This document shows, one piece after another, positions 44,845 through 53,110 of a stretch of DNA of 64,000 bases (position 1 is the first letter of the stretch; every line of letters starts with the position of its first letter). The notes under the pieces are model-generated. The model made no database searches. It was not told the origin of the DNA and saw nothing but the letters and a program-made list of their open reading frames with translations. The stretch is from Rhodospirillaceae bacterium (lineage in GTDB: Bacteria; Pseudomonadota; Alphaproteobacteria; Rhodospirillales; Casp-alpha2), in NCBI GenBank assembly GCA_016845145.1, contig JAERTE010000123.1:1-64000 (forward strand). Reading direction: 5' to 3'. The position numbers were made by a program, and so were the translations under genes.

Positions 44845-46023
44845 CTAGTTGCCTTCCTGGGTTTCTTCTTCGCCACCGCCTTCAAAGAATTTGAACGCCT
44901 CGACGCCGGTGATGATGACGCCGTCGAACCCCTGTGCAATGAGGCCATAAATATAAGAATTGGTGTTGCCGGTAATGATCTGTTTCCAGCCCGGTCGCCA
45001 GAATTCAATGTTATAGCGGTCCGGGTCCTCGCGCACAGGCGCATTGATCCAAGGTGGCGAGCCTTCGCGCCAATTGTCTTTCCAATAGAACGAGTAGCTT
45101 GCCGCCGTGCCGATATCCATATAGGCGAACGCCAGGCGTTTGGCGCCCATCTTCTTATATTTCAGGGTCTCGACGGCTTGTCGGCTTAATGGTTTGCGGC
45201 CATGGAACACGTCGACAACCACCATATCGTAGTTGTTGTCGTGCAGTTTCAATGCAAACTGATCTTCACGGCCATAGGATTGTGAATTGGAAACAATAAC
45301 GAAGTTCTTCACTTGGCCGAGTGAGACCACTGAATTGGGGTTCTCGCCAAAGGGGCGTTTGGGATACCCCGGCAATTGCGAGATGTCGTTGAACGGCACA
45401 TTGCTGACCGTCGAGATGTAACCGCGTTTGGTCGCTTGTTGGTAGGTGCTGTCGATGAGTTTTTGGCCTTCACCGAAGTCGAGGGTGAACACCTTAAGGC
45501 CATTTTTGCGGGCGAAATCGGCACGCGATAAGAGTCCGCGTTGGCGGTCGGGTGGCGGCGGTTTGCCCGGAGACTTGATGTCGTAAAACAATCCCTGGGC
45601 CATGATGCCATCGATGGAACGTATGTAGGTCCGCGCCGGAGAGGTTCTGGTTTCATCCACGTCGTCGCGCTTCTCCAGCAATTCCATGCCATCCTGGACG
45701 ATGATGCTGAAGTTGGGTCTGTGCCGGCGGGCATAGCGAGAGATGGACTGCACAAACTTGCGCATTTCCTCACGCAGGTCGAGAAGGACTTCGGTTCCGG
45801 TGGTGGGGGTCAGATCGTCAGCCGGTTGCCCGCGTCCCTGAATACGGACAAATCCGGTTCCGTTTTCGCCGCCGCTTTGCCGGCTGGTGGGTTCAGTCTG
45901 TTGAGCCTGCGTCATTGTAGGACACGCGACGAATCCCAGCGCGATGACACTCAACGCAATGGGCGCCACAAAACTGGCCAGTTTTGACCGGAAGATTCTC
46001 AAACGTTCCGCTCCGATGGGCAT
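44845..46023 (-). CDS. GH114/TM1410-like secreted glycosidase-type protein
   Basis: A 392-residue protein from ATG 46023 (MPIGAERLRIF) with a hydrophobic signal or anchor ending near FVACPTMTQA. The rest fits the endo-alpha-1,4-polygalactosaminidase (GH114) TIM barrel: ISRYARRHRPNFSIIVQDG, RSIDGIMAQGLFYD, LDFGEG, YDMVVVDVFHG, AYMDIGTAASY, and a final FDGVIITGVEAF. It probably acts on an extracellular polysaccharide of galactosamine type, or is a related sugar-binding protein. It is followed after 86 bp by the acyl-CoA synthetase. Confidence 0.82.
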   Translation of the reverse strand: MPIGAERLRIFRSKLASFVAPIALSVIALGFVACPTMTQAQQTEPTSRQSGGENGTGFVRIQGRGQPADDLTPTTGTEVLLDLREEMRKFVQSISRYARRHRPNFSIIVQDGMELLEKRDDVDETRTSPARTYIRSIDGIMAQGLFYDIKSPGKPPPPDRQRGLLSRADFARKNGLKVFTLDFGEGQKLIDSTYQQATKRGYISTVSNVPFNDISQLPGYPKRPFGENPNSVVSLGQVKNFVIVSNSQSYGREDQFALKLHDNNYDMVVVDVFHGRKPLSRQAVETLKYKKMGAKRLAFAYMDIGTAASYSFYWKDNWREGSPPWINAPVREDPDRYNIEFWRPGWKQIITGNTNSYIYGLIAQGFDGVIITGVEAFKFFEGGGEEETQEGN

Positions 46024-46174
46024 TGATCGATCTTGCCACAAGCCTAGCACGGAAAAGTTAACCGGACCTTGCGTTTCCAGCCTCGCAGTCGCCTCACCAA
46101 CCTGTGATTTGGTTTTAATTGCCGTGCCGTGTGTGTCGCGGGAAAGTAGGGCAGCAATTTAGGAGATGTGAGAT

Positions 46175-47167
46175 ATGCTGAAGCGGATAACCGTCGGCGC
46201 CAGCGCCGCACTGGCCTTTGTTTTTCTTGCCGGGTTCATTCCCGATGAACCGGCGAACGCGCAATCGGTGATGGCATGGTCATGGGAGTGGCCAAAGACG
46301 GATTTCAAGAAAAAGTCCATCGACTTCAAAGAGATCATCTCCGGCGGGCCGCCCAAAGACGGCATCCCGTCCATCGACGAGCCACGCTTCATGCCGGCGG
46401 CCAAGGTCAACAGTCAAGATTTAGCGCCGACGGAACCGGTGGTCGGCGTGGTCATTGGCGGCAAGGCACGGGCCTATCCGTTGCGCATCCTGACCTGGCA
46501 CGAGATCGTCAACGACGAGTTGGCCGGAACGCCAATCACCGTGACGTACTGCCCGCTTTGCAATTCAGCCATCGTGTTCGACCGCCGGCTGGACGGGAAA
46601 CTGTTGGATTTCGGCACGACGGGCAAGCTACGCAACTCCGACATGGTCATGTACGACCGCCAGACGGAAAGCTGGTGGCAGCAATTCCTGGGCGAGGGCA
46701 TCGTTGGCGAGATGACCGGCAAACGCCTGAAGACCATCCCGGCGCGGCTTGAATCGTTCGAGAAGTTTCTGGCCCGCGCACCCGAAGGCGAGGTGCTGAT
46801 CCCCAACGATCCAAACATGCGTTCTTACGGCCGCAACCCCTATGAATCCTATGATTCCGCCTCGACGCCTTTCCTCTACGGCGGGGACATGCCCGACAAC
46901 ATCGAACCGATGGTGCGCGTGGTGGTGGTCGACGGCAAAGCTTGGTCGATGCCGATGTTGCGTGAGAAGGGGAACTTTGAGGATGCTGGACTGAAGTTCA
47001 CCTGGAGCAAAGGCCAGAACTCAGCACTCGATTCGAGCCGTATCCGCAAGGGCCGCGATGTGGGCAACATCACCGTGCAGCGCGACGGCAAGGATGTCGT
47101 GTACGATGTCACGTTCGCTTTCGTCTATCATGCTTTCCATGACGGCAAGCCGATCATTACGCAGTAA
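46175..47167 (+). CDS. DUF3179 family exported protein
   Basis: A 330-residue protein with a signal peptide (ending near PANAQS) behind TTAGGAGATG. Family hallmarks are GKARAYPLRILTWHEIVND, TYCPLCNSAIVFDR, LLDFGTTGKLRNSDMVMYDR and ESWWQQFLGEGIVGEMTGK. The CPLC pair may bind metal. The biochemical function of DUF3179 is unknown to me. It is divergent from the GH114-like gene and followed by a 525-bp gene-free region. Confidence 0.9.
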   Translation: MLKRITVGASAALAFVFLAGFIPDEPANAQSVMAWSWEWPKTDFKKKSIDFKEIISGGPPKDGIPSIDEPRFMPAAKVNSQDLAPTEPVVGVVIGGKARAYPLRILTWHEIVNDELAGTPITVTYCPLCNSAIVFDRRLDGKLLDFGTTGKLRNSDMVMYDRQTESWWQQFLGEGIVGEMTGKRLKTIPARLESFEKFLARAPEGEVLIPNDPNMRSYGRNPYESYDSASTPFLYGGDMPDNIEPMVRVVVVDGKAWSMPMLREKGNFEDAGLKFTWSKGQNSALDSSRIRKGRDVGNITVQRDGKDVVYDVTFAFVYHAFHDGKPIITQ

Positions 47168-47692
47168 TGAACCCGAAACGGTGCGCGTAAGTCATTGATT
47201 CGTTGTACGTTTAAAAAAACCTGACGGAACGAACCCAAATCTGTCTAAAATCACGCGCCGGCCAATTTCTCAACCGGTCCCGACCCAAGTGAGATCAGTT
47301 CCGGCTTCATACCTATGTGAATGTAAAATAGCGTGCCTGCGCCGAAGCGCTGCACCCGCTAATGTATACAGGCAATCTCAAATGTCAAAAAATCCTATAC
47401 AAGAGATTTTAAACCAAGATGCCGGTCGGCGGATGTCGTTCAGCTTCTTGACCCTATACAGACATATTCCCTCTGCCTACCGGCCAGCTGATTTTAACCC
47501 AAGGAGGACCTTCGCACGCCTATGATGTGACTTCTGGTTTGCGATCAGTTTTCCGACATTTCGCCGTTCAAGCTTGTAGCGCCGGAACGTGCCATTAGCA
47601 GAACCCATTGAGTTACCTTAATTGTGTCTCTTGACCTCAATCGGTAGGGTAATGGGCACACTCGATATCCTATCTTTGGGAGCACTTGGGGA
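47168..47692. other. 525-bp gene-free region with repeat and possible decayed ORF
   Basis: No supported gene. A 47-codon frame (ATG 47382 to 47525, MSKNPIQEILNQDAGRRMS) lacks a ribosome-binding site and convincing coding character. The region contains the second copy of the 17-bp repeat and several TATA-like stretches ahead of the HD/LuxR gene. Confidence 0.4.
47222..47238 (+). repeat. 17-bp interspersed intergenic repeat, copy 2
   Basis: TGACGGAACGAACCCAA is identical to 3860-3876, again preceded by an A-run and located 55 bp after the DUF3179 stop codon. Confidence 0.55.
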
Positions 47693-49216
47693 ATGTTTCT
47701 GTCTGAGGCTTTAGGGGCCCTGTCGATCGCCGCGGACATGGCTACTGGACGGCCACGCGGCGCGGCGCTGACCGGGACGATCATCAGTGTCCGGTTGGCG
47801 GAGTTGGCTGGCCAAAATGAGTCGACGCGGAAAGACGTCTATTATACGTCAATCGCCCGCTTCCTGGGGTGCACCGCGACGGGGCCGGAAGCCGCGATGC
47901 TGGCCCTTGGCGATGATTTCGGGTTCAACGTCGCCTTTCAACTGTGCGACTGGTTCGACCCTGATTCGCTCCGGACCGCGCTCATGGAAAATGTCGCCTT
48001 GGACAGCTCCCTTGAGGACCGCCGGGCCGCTTTTGACGTCATTGTCGGGATGATCGACGATTTTCCCGCTGTCACGAACTTCCACTGTCAACAGGCTAGG
48101 GTTTTGGCGGACCGGCTCCCGGTACCTGGGTCCGTTATCGGTTGCCTTCCCTATTACTACGCTCGGTGGGACGGCAAGCTGAAACCCTATGAGGGCGAAG
48201 ACATTCCCGTGCCGTCGCGGACGGCCAGTATCGCGGAAACCGCTGAGTTGGTCCACAAGCGCGGTGGACGCAAGGCAGCCATCGATGCAATCGAGGCCCG
48301 GGCCGGAAAACAATTCGACCCCCATTTATGCCGCTTGTTCGTGCAAAATGCGGAGACGCTGTTCGACGAGGTGGAAAACTGCTCAGAGTTCGATGCCTAC
48401 GTGAACGTAGAGCCGGGTGATGCAATCCCCGTCAACATGGAAATCTGCGGCCGTTTGGGTGAAGTGGCCGCCGATATGGTCGACCAGAAGTGTATCTGGT
48501 TCGCGGGCCATTCGCGCCGGGTCGCGGCGTTGGCCTCCGACGCCGGACGGCGTGCGGGCTTGGACCCGGAGAAAGTCGAAATCCTTCGCCACGCCGCGCT
48601 GTTTCATGATCTGGGAAAAACCACGGTCAGTAACCGCATTTGGAATAAGGAAACCGAGCTTTCCCGATCGGAACGCCTGGAGATGGAAGGACACAGCTAC
48701 CAGACGGAGTACATCATGGGTCACGCCGAACCCTTAAGGTCACTGGCCTCCCTGGCCGCGTCGTCGAACGAGCGGGCGGACGGAAGCGGCTACCATAAAC
48801 ACACACAGATGACGGATCTGTCCGCCAATCTATTGGCGGCGGCGAATGAATACGACGTGCTTACCCACGACTTGCCCACCCGCAAGGCGTTGTCGCGGGA
48901 AAACGCGGCACAAGCGCTTGAAACCCTGGTGCGTGAGAAAAAGCTTTCCGCGATGGCGGTTTCCGCCGTCTTGCAGGCGGCCGGACACGCGCCCAAAATA
49001 ACCGAACAGGTCTATCCCTGTGGTCTGACGCGGCGCGAAGCCCAGGTCTTGGCGCATTTGGCGCGTTCGGACACCACGGCGCGCATCGCCGATACATTGG
49101 GCATATCCGAGAAAACGGCCGACCATCATATCCAGTCCATCTACACCAAGACCGGGGTTCGGGGCCGGGCTGCCATCGCGTTGTTCGCGGTCGAACACGG
49201 CATCGTCCTGGATTGA
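47693..49216 (+). CDS. HD-domain phosphohydrolase fused to LuxR-type HTH
   Basis: A 507-residue regulator. Residues 1-240 are an uncharacterised helical domain. The HD domain (about 255-420) shows H273, LRHAALFHDLGK (H305-D306), GHS (H334), GH (H344) and DGSGYH (363-368), close to HD-GYP c-di-GMP phosphodiesterases but with Asn where HH usually precedes the DG, and His for Pro after GY. Residues 443-500 form a LuxR HTH (LTRREAQVLAHLAR, ISEKTADHHIQSIYTKTGV). It may couple cyclic-nucleotide turnover to transcription. Confidence 0.85.
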   Translation: MFLSEALGALSIAADMATGRPRGAALTGTIISVRLAELAGQNESTRKDVYYTSIARFLGCTATGPEAAMLALGDDFGFNVAFQLCDWFDPDSLRTALMENVALDSSLEDRRAAFDVIVGMIDDFPAVTNFHCQQARVLADRLPVPGSVIGCLPYYYARWDGKLKPYEGEDIPVPSRTASIAETAELVHKRGGRKAAIDAIEARAGKQFDPHLCRLFVQNAETLFDEVENCSEFDAYVNVEPGDAIPVNMEICGRLGEVAADMVDQKCIWFAGHSRRVAALASDAGRRAGLDPEKVEILRHAALFHDLGKTTVSNRIWNKETELSRSERLEMEGHSYQTEYIMGHAEPLRSLASLAASSNERADGSGYHKHTQMTDLSANLLAAANEYDVLTHDLPTRKALSRENAAQALETLVREKKLSAMAVSAVLQAAGHAPKITEQVYPCGLTRREAQVLAHLARSDTTARIADTLGISEKTADHHIQSIYTKTGVRGRAAIALFAVEHGIVLD

Positions 49217-49354
49217 GGCCTCCGGGAACGTTCCCCAGGTCTTTCTGAAGAAAATAGGGAGAACTCCCGATACTCCCTTTTGGCCGGCTCCCATAGCCTT
49301 CTCCTTACGCCAAGCCTTCACGGGCTCTCAAATGATCACGAAAAGGAGAAAAAC

Positions 49355-49744
49355 ATGACCACCATCCATCGAACGATTGATATTGATGCAGCGCCGGATG
49401 CGGTGTGGGCGAAGGTTTCGGATACGGCGCGGATTTCCGACCTCATCGGATTTGTGACGTCAAGCGAACAGACCGATGATACCCGGCTCTGTAACCTCGA
49501 CGGCGGAGGGACCCTGACCGAAAAAATCGTCAGCGTCGAGCCCAACCTGAAACGCGTTCTTTACACCATCACCGACTCCCCTTTGAACCTAGCATTCCAC
49601 GTTGCGTCAATGCAGGTCGAGGAAAACAGCGGAGGGTCACGCCTTGTCTGGACGACCGACCTTCTGCCCGCCGAAGCCGCCGATCACTTGGCGCCATTGC
49701 TTGACGCTGCCTGCACGGACCTGAAAACCAATCTCGCAGGCTGA
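49355..49744 (+). CDS. SRPBCC (START/polyketide-cyclase-like) domain protein
   Basis: A 129-residue protein from ATG 49355 (MTTIHRTIDIDAAPDAVWAKV) behind AAAAGGAG. The start is the classical SRPBCC first strand and helix, and the end is the long C-terminal helix (LAPLLDAACTDLKTNLAG). It binds or modifies a hydrophobic ligand. It follows the HD/LuxR gene after 138 bp on the same strand and may be its target. Confidence 0.82.
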   Translation: MTTIHRTIDIDAAPDAVWAKVSDTARISDLIGFVTSSEQTDDTRLCNLDGGGTLTEKIVSVEPNLKRVLYTITDSPLNLAFHVASMQVEENSGGSRLVWTTDLLPAEAADHLAPLLDAACTDLKTNLAG

Positions 49745-49818
49745 ACCACATTAAGCCAACGACGGCATCAAGTTCGAAAATCTCTTTACGCGCTTACAGC
49801 AGTCTTAGGGGAGTCATC

Positions 49819-50244
49819 ATGTTCAACAAACTCATCATCACCACTTTTACCCTGGTCGCTCTGGGAATCTCCGGCGGCGCAGCCCTCGCCGATCGGGACG
49901 TTACCGAACGAGTGCTCAATCATCACCTGCAAAGCTTTGGGTCGGGCAATGTGGCCGCCATCATGGAAGATTATACCGACCAGTCGGTCATCATCCTACC
50001 CAACGGCATTCTCAAAGGCCGCAAACAGATCAAAGGGTTGTTTAACGCGCTGGTGGCTGAATTCTCCAAACCGGGCATGAAATTCAACCTGACCAACACC
50101 AAGGTCGACGACCACTTGGCCTACATTACCTGGAATGCAGAAACCCAGGATAACGTCTATAACTTCGCCACCGATACTTTCGTCATCATGGGTGGCAAGA
50201 TTAAGCATCAAACCGTTGCTTTCCATGTGACGCCGAAGAAATAG
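49819..50244 (+). CDS. Secreted NTF2-like (SnoaL) protein
   Basis: A 141-residue precursor with a signal peptide (MFNKLIITTFTLVALGISG, cleavage after ALA). The NTF2 pattern is clear: VLNHHLQSFGSGNVAAIMEDYTDQSVIILP, GRKQIKGLFNALV, and terminal strands. It is probably a periplasmic ligand-binding or isomerase-like protein. It ends the HD/LuxR-SRPBCC run and is closed by a strong terminator. Confidence 0.85.
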   Translation: MFNKLIITTFTLVALGISGGAALADRDVTERVLNHHLQSFGSGNVAAIMEDYTDQSVIILPNGILKGRKQIKGLFNALVAEFSKPGMKFNLTNTKVDDHLAYITWNAETQDNVYNFATDTFVIMGGKIKHQTVAFHVTPKK

Positions 50245-50270
50245 CGGTATATCGTCTCGTCAACCTAACC

Positions 50271-50305
50271 AAGAGCTTCGCCTATCGGCGGAGCTCTTAG
50301 TTTTT
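50271..50305 (+). terminator. Factor-independent terminator
   Basis: AAGAGCTTCGCC (50271-50282) pairs with GGCGGAGCTCTT (50287-50298), with one T-G wobble and a 4-nt loop, followed by AG and five T. It ends the rightward unit before the convergent PII-like operon. The remaining 200 bp to 50510 show nothing further. Confidence 0.92.
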
Positions 50306-50510
50306 CCGGAGGGCCGCTTCAGGTCAACAGTGCCCGTTCCAAACTTGGGAAAGTCAGTTCCGCTTCTGCCTCCAGCAGCGGAAATTTAACATTAAGACCA
50401 CCGACTCCGGAAATGGGTAAAAGCACCATTCTCGACCGCCGCTGATTTTTGTCGGCTTTTGAAATCGAACCAGACCGGTATCCGGGGCGAACCTGGGTGA
50501 TTGCCGCCCG

Positions 50511-50876
50511 TCAGTCGGCGGCTGTTTTGGCAACCTCCGGCAGGGTAAAGGTCGTTACCGGCGCGATGCCGTGCTGATAGATGATGCCGCCGCGCGGTTG
50601 GTTCAACTCGCCGACCTCGAACAGGAAGTCGAAAATCTCGTCGGCGCGCGGGATCGGTACGGTGACGTGCAGCACATCCACCTCGTCCCAGGCGCCGATA
50701 CTGCCGACCGTGCCGGCGCCGCGTCCGCGCCCGGTAGAGACATTGGCCGAATGGATGTCCTTCTCGCTGGACAGCTGGGCGATCAAATCCGTGCCCTTGC
50801 CTTGCGGCACGATACACACGATCAGTTTCGCGGGACCATCGGTTTCCATGCCATTGAATTCCGTACTTGTCTTCAT
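50511..50876 (-). CDS. PII-like signalling protein, paralogue 2
   Basis: A 121-residue PII-superfamily protein: strand-helix-strand halves (KLIVCIVPQGKGTDLIAQLSSEKDI, VDVLHVTVPIPRADEIFDFLFEVGELNQPRGGIIYQH). The T-loop is Gly-rich (STGRGRGAGTVGSIGAWDE) and has no Tyr for uridylylation. It is the last gene of the DUF1538 operon, overlapping the first PII-like gene by 4 bp. It probably binds a nucleotide or metabolite and gates the membrane protein. Confidence 0.85.
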   Translation of the reverse strand: MKTSTEFNGMETDGPAKLIVCIVPQGKGTDLIAQLSSEKDIHSANVSTGRGRGAGTVGSIGAWDEVDVLHVTVPIPRADEIFDFLFEVGELNQPRGGIIYQHGIAPVTTFTLPEVAKTAAD

Positions 50877-51238
50877 TCGGCGGCACCCAGTTTCGCCAGA
50901 ACTTCGTCGGGAACGTAAGTCGCGGCCTTGTCCAACGGCGTCAGGTACATGATGCCCATGCCGGGCGTATCCAGCTCTCCGGCCAAGTACATTTGCTCGA
51001 ACACCCGCTCTTGCTGCTCCGACGAAACAACCACGTGGATGACCTCCTTCTCCACGTCCACGGCGACGCCCAGGATGCCCAGGCGCTCGCGGATGCCCAT
51101 GCCTTTTGCGAAATTGACCGTCGCACCCTGTGAGCCGGCGGCCCGCGCGGCCTCAATGATCTTATCGGCCTGGCCTCGTTGCACGACGCAGGTGATCAGC
51201 GATACGTCTGTCAGGACGATGATTTCTCGTTTGCTCAT
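50873..51238 (-). CDS. PII-like signalling protein, paralogue 1
   Basis: A 121-residue PII-superfamily protein. The fold pattern is present (EIIVLTDVSLITCVVQRGQADKIIEAARAAGS, then GATVNFAKGMGIRERLGILGVAVDVEKEVIHVVVSSEQQERVFEQMYLAGELDTPGMGIMYLTPL). It differs clearly from its neighbour in the loop region, with no modification Tyr evident. It overlaps the DUF1538 stop and the second PII-like start by 4 bp each, implying equal expression of all three. Confidence 0.85.
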   Translation of the reverse strand: MSKREIIVLTDVSLITCVVQRGQADKIIEAARAAGSQGATVNFAKGMGIRERLGILGVAVDVEKEVIHVVVSSEQQERVFEQMYLAGELDTPGMGIMYLTPLDKAATYVPDEVLAKLGAAE

Positions 51239-52995
51239 GTCGCCTCCGCGTTCAACTCGTGTTCGGTGCTGGCTTTGCGCGAACGCCGTACGCGCGCCTG
51301 TACCCAGACCCCGGTGGCAAGCACCGTCAGGATCGGTCCGATGGATGCCATGGATAAAATTCCAAAGCCTTCGACGGCACTGACCGCATCACCGAACCCA
51401 AGCCCCATGGCCAGCACCAGTGGCACCGTGACCGGCCCGGTGGTCACGCCGGCGCTGTCCCAGGCCACGTTGACGAACTCTTCCGACGCCACATAGGTCA
51501 GGAACAAGGCGATGGAATACCCCGGCAGCAATAACCAGCCGATGGGGATATCGTAGATGATTTTCAGCACGCCCGTTGCAATGCCGAACCCGACGCCGAT
51601 GGAAACCGCATAGAGCAGGAGCTTCTTCTTGAAGACGCCATTGGTCAGGTTTTCCACTGTGATTCCCAGCGCATTCAAAGCCGGTTCCGCCAGTGTTGCG
51701 CCGAAACCGAGCGCCCAGGCGAAAAACAGCGCAATGCCGATGCCCACTTCATACAAGTACAGCGGCGATTCCTTGATGTGGCCGAGTTCCGTAAAGGCGG
51801 CGGGTACGATACCGCCCGATTGGCCGCCCAGTTTCGACAGGCCGTAACTCAGGCCCAAGTTAAAGACGATCATGCCGAGCACACACAGCGCCAACCCATA
51901 TGCCACGATACCGGCTTCGTGCACGCGCTCTTTCAGTACGACCTTGAGGATGAGCAATAAGAACAGCACCAACGGCACGATGGCGCGCACACCGCCGACG
52001 ATCTCCGCCCAAGGTGTGCGTTCATGCCAGGCGGGATCAGCGCTGGTCGTCATGGCGGCTGCGGCGGCGATGATCGCTTCCGGCGTCACGGTGGCGGCGA
52101 TGTAGAACGACAGCAGCATCACGCCCAACACCGGAAACAGCGATGCCAGAGTGACGATACCGAACCCTGATAGCGATGATTTGCCAGAGCCGCCCGCCGA
52201 CGCGATGCCGATGCCCAGGCTCAACACCAAGGGCACAGTAACGGGGCCGGTGGTCACGGCACCGCAATCCCACGCAAGGCCGAGGGTCTTGGCCAATTCC
52301 GGATCATTCATGGCCCATACCGTCAGCGCCAGAACAGGCGCCAATGTAAGATAGATATATGGTTTGAGGCTCCAGCCGTTAAGGAACCTGACGGTGCCCA
52401 TCACGGCGGCCAACCCCACACCCATGCCAACCACCAATACCAGCACGCCGGACCACTGGTTCAACAATGCCCATAGATAAGGCGCGCGGGCCGGATCGAC
52501 GATTGAGCCCACGGCCTGCAAGGCGCCGATGGCGGGTTCGGCGAAAGTAACGCCGATGCCCAGCAAGAAGGTGACGCTTAAGACGACCGGCAGGGTGACG
52601 CGTTTGGGCAGCTTGTTGCCGATCTCCTCGCCGAACGGCATCAGGCCCAGCTTCAGGCCTTCCATGAACAGCATCAGGCCGATGATCACTGCGAACAAAC
52701 CACCGGTGATGATCCAGGAATCGGCCACCACCTGACGCAAGATCAGCAATTGAAACAAGATCAGATAAAGCGCGAGCGGCACCACGGCGCGGATCTGTTC
52801 GAACAACCGCACGCTCACATAAGGCGTCAGCAGCCGATAGACATTGAGCGGTGTGAGCCTGAGCGCCTGCGGTTGGTGAGGAATGAGTTCGCCGGCTTCG
52901 TCATATTCGGGGGTCGGTGTCAGGTCGCAATAGCTGACGGAGAGCTGCTCGAGCGACAGTTCGCGGGTGAAGTCGCCGTACCTGATGTGGCGCAT
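51235..52995 (-). CDS. DUF1538 duplicated membrane protein, putative transporter
   Basis: A 586-residue inner-membrane protein with about 12-14 helices in two homologous halves. The first 60 residues are cytosolic. Each half carries GxTxAEPAxxAL (149-159 and 432-442) and then AWDxxxVTTGPVTVPLVL (241-258 and 511-528), exactly 270 residues apart. The Thr/Gly-rich conserved segments look like pore or substrate elements. Transport is inferred; the cargo is unknown. It is co-translated with the two PII-like proteins (4-bp overlap), which strongly suggests PII control of its activity. Confidence 0.88.
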   Translation of the reverse strand: MRHIRYGDFTRELSLEQLSVSYCDLTPTPEYDEAGELIPHQPQALRLTPLNVYRLLTPYVSVRLFEQIRAVVPLALYLILFQLLILRQVVADSWIITGGLFAVIIGLMLFMEGLKLGLMPFGEEIGNKLPKRVTLPVVLSVTFLLGIGVTFAEPAIGALQAVGSIVDPARAPYLWALLNQWSGVLVLVVGMGVGLAAVMGTVRFLNGWSLKPYIYLTLAPVLALTVWAMNDPELAKTLGLAWDCGAVTTGPVTVPLVLSLGIGIASAGGSGKSSLSGFGIVTLASLFPVLGVMLLSFYIAATVTPEAIIAAAAAMTTSADPAWHERTPWAEIVGGVRAIVPLVLFLLLILKVVLKERVHEAGIVAYGLALCVLGMIVFNLGLSYGLSKLGGQSGGIVPAAFTELGHIKESPLYLYEVGIGIALFFAWALGFGATLAEPALNALGITVENLTNGVFKKKLLLYAVSIGVGFGIATGVLKIIYDIPIGWLLLPGYSIALFLTYVASEEFVNVAWDSAGVTTGPVTVPLVLAMGLGFGDAVSAVEGFGILSMASIGPILTVLATGVWVQARVRRSRKASTEHELNAEAT

Positions 52996-53110
52996 GTGAA
53001 TCCCTCAATGACCGGCATTCAAAGTTCGGCAATCCGGGGCCGATCTCTAGTTTCACACGAATCCTATCAAATACGGATGCTATCAGGCCTTGATGTCGAT
53101 CAAGATTGGG

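Noticed and set aside
47382..47525. 47-codon frame in the 525-bp gap
   Set aside because: No ribosome-binding site, no family, and biased composition unlike neighbouring genes.
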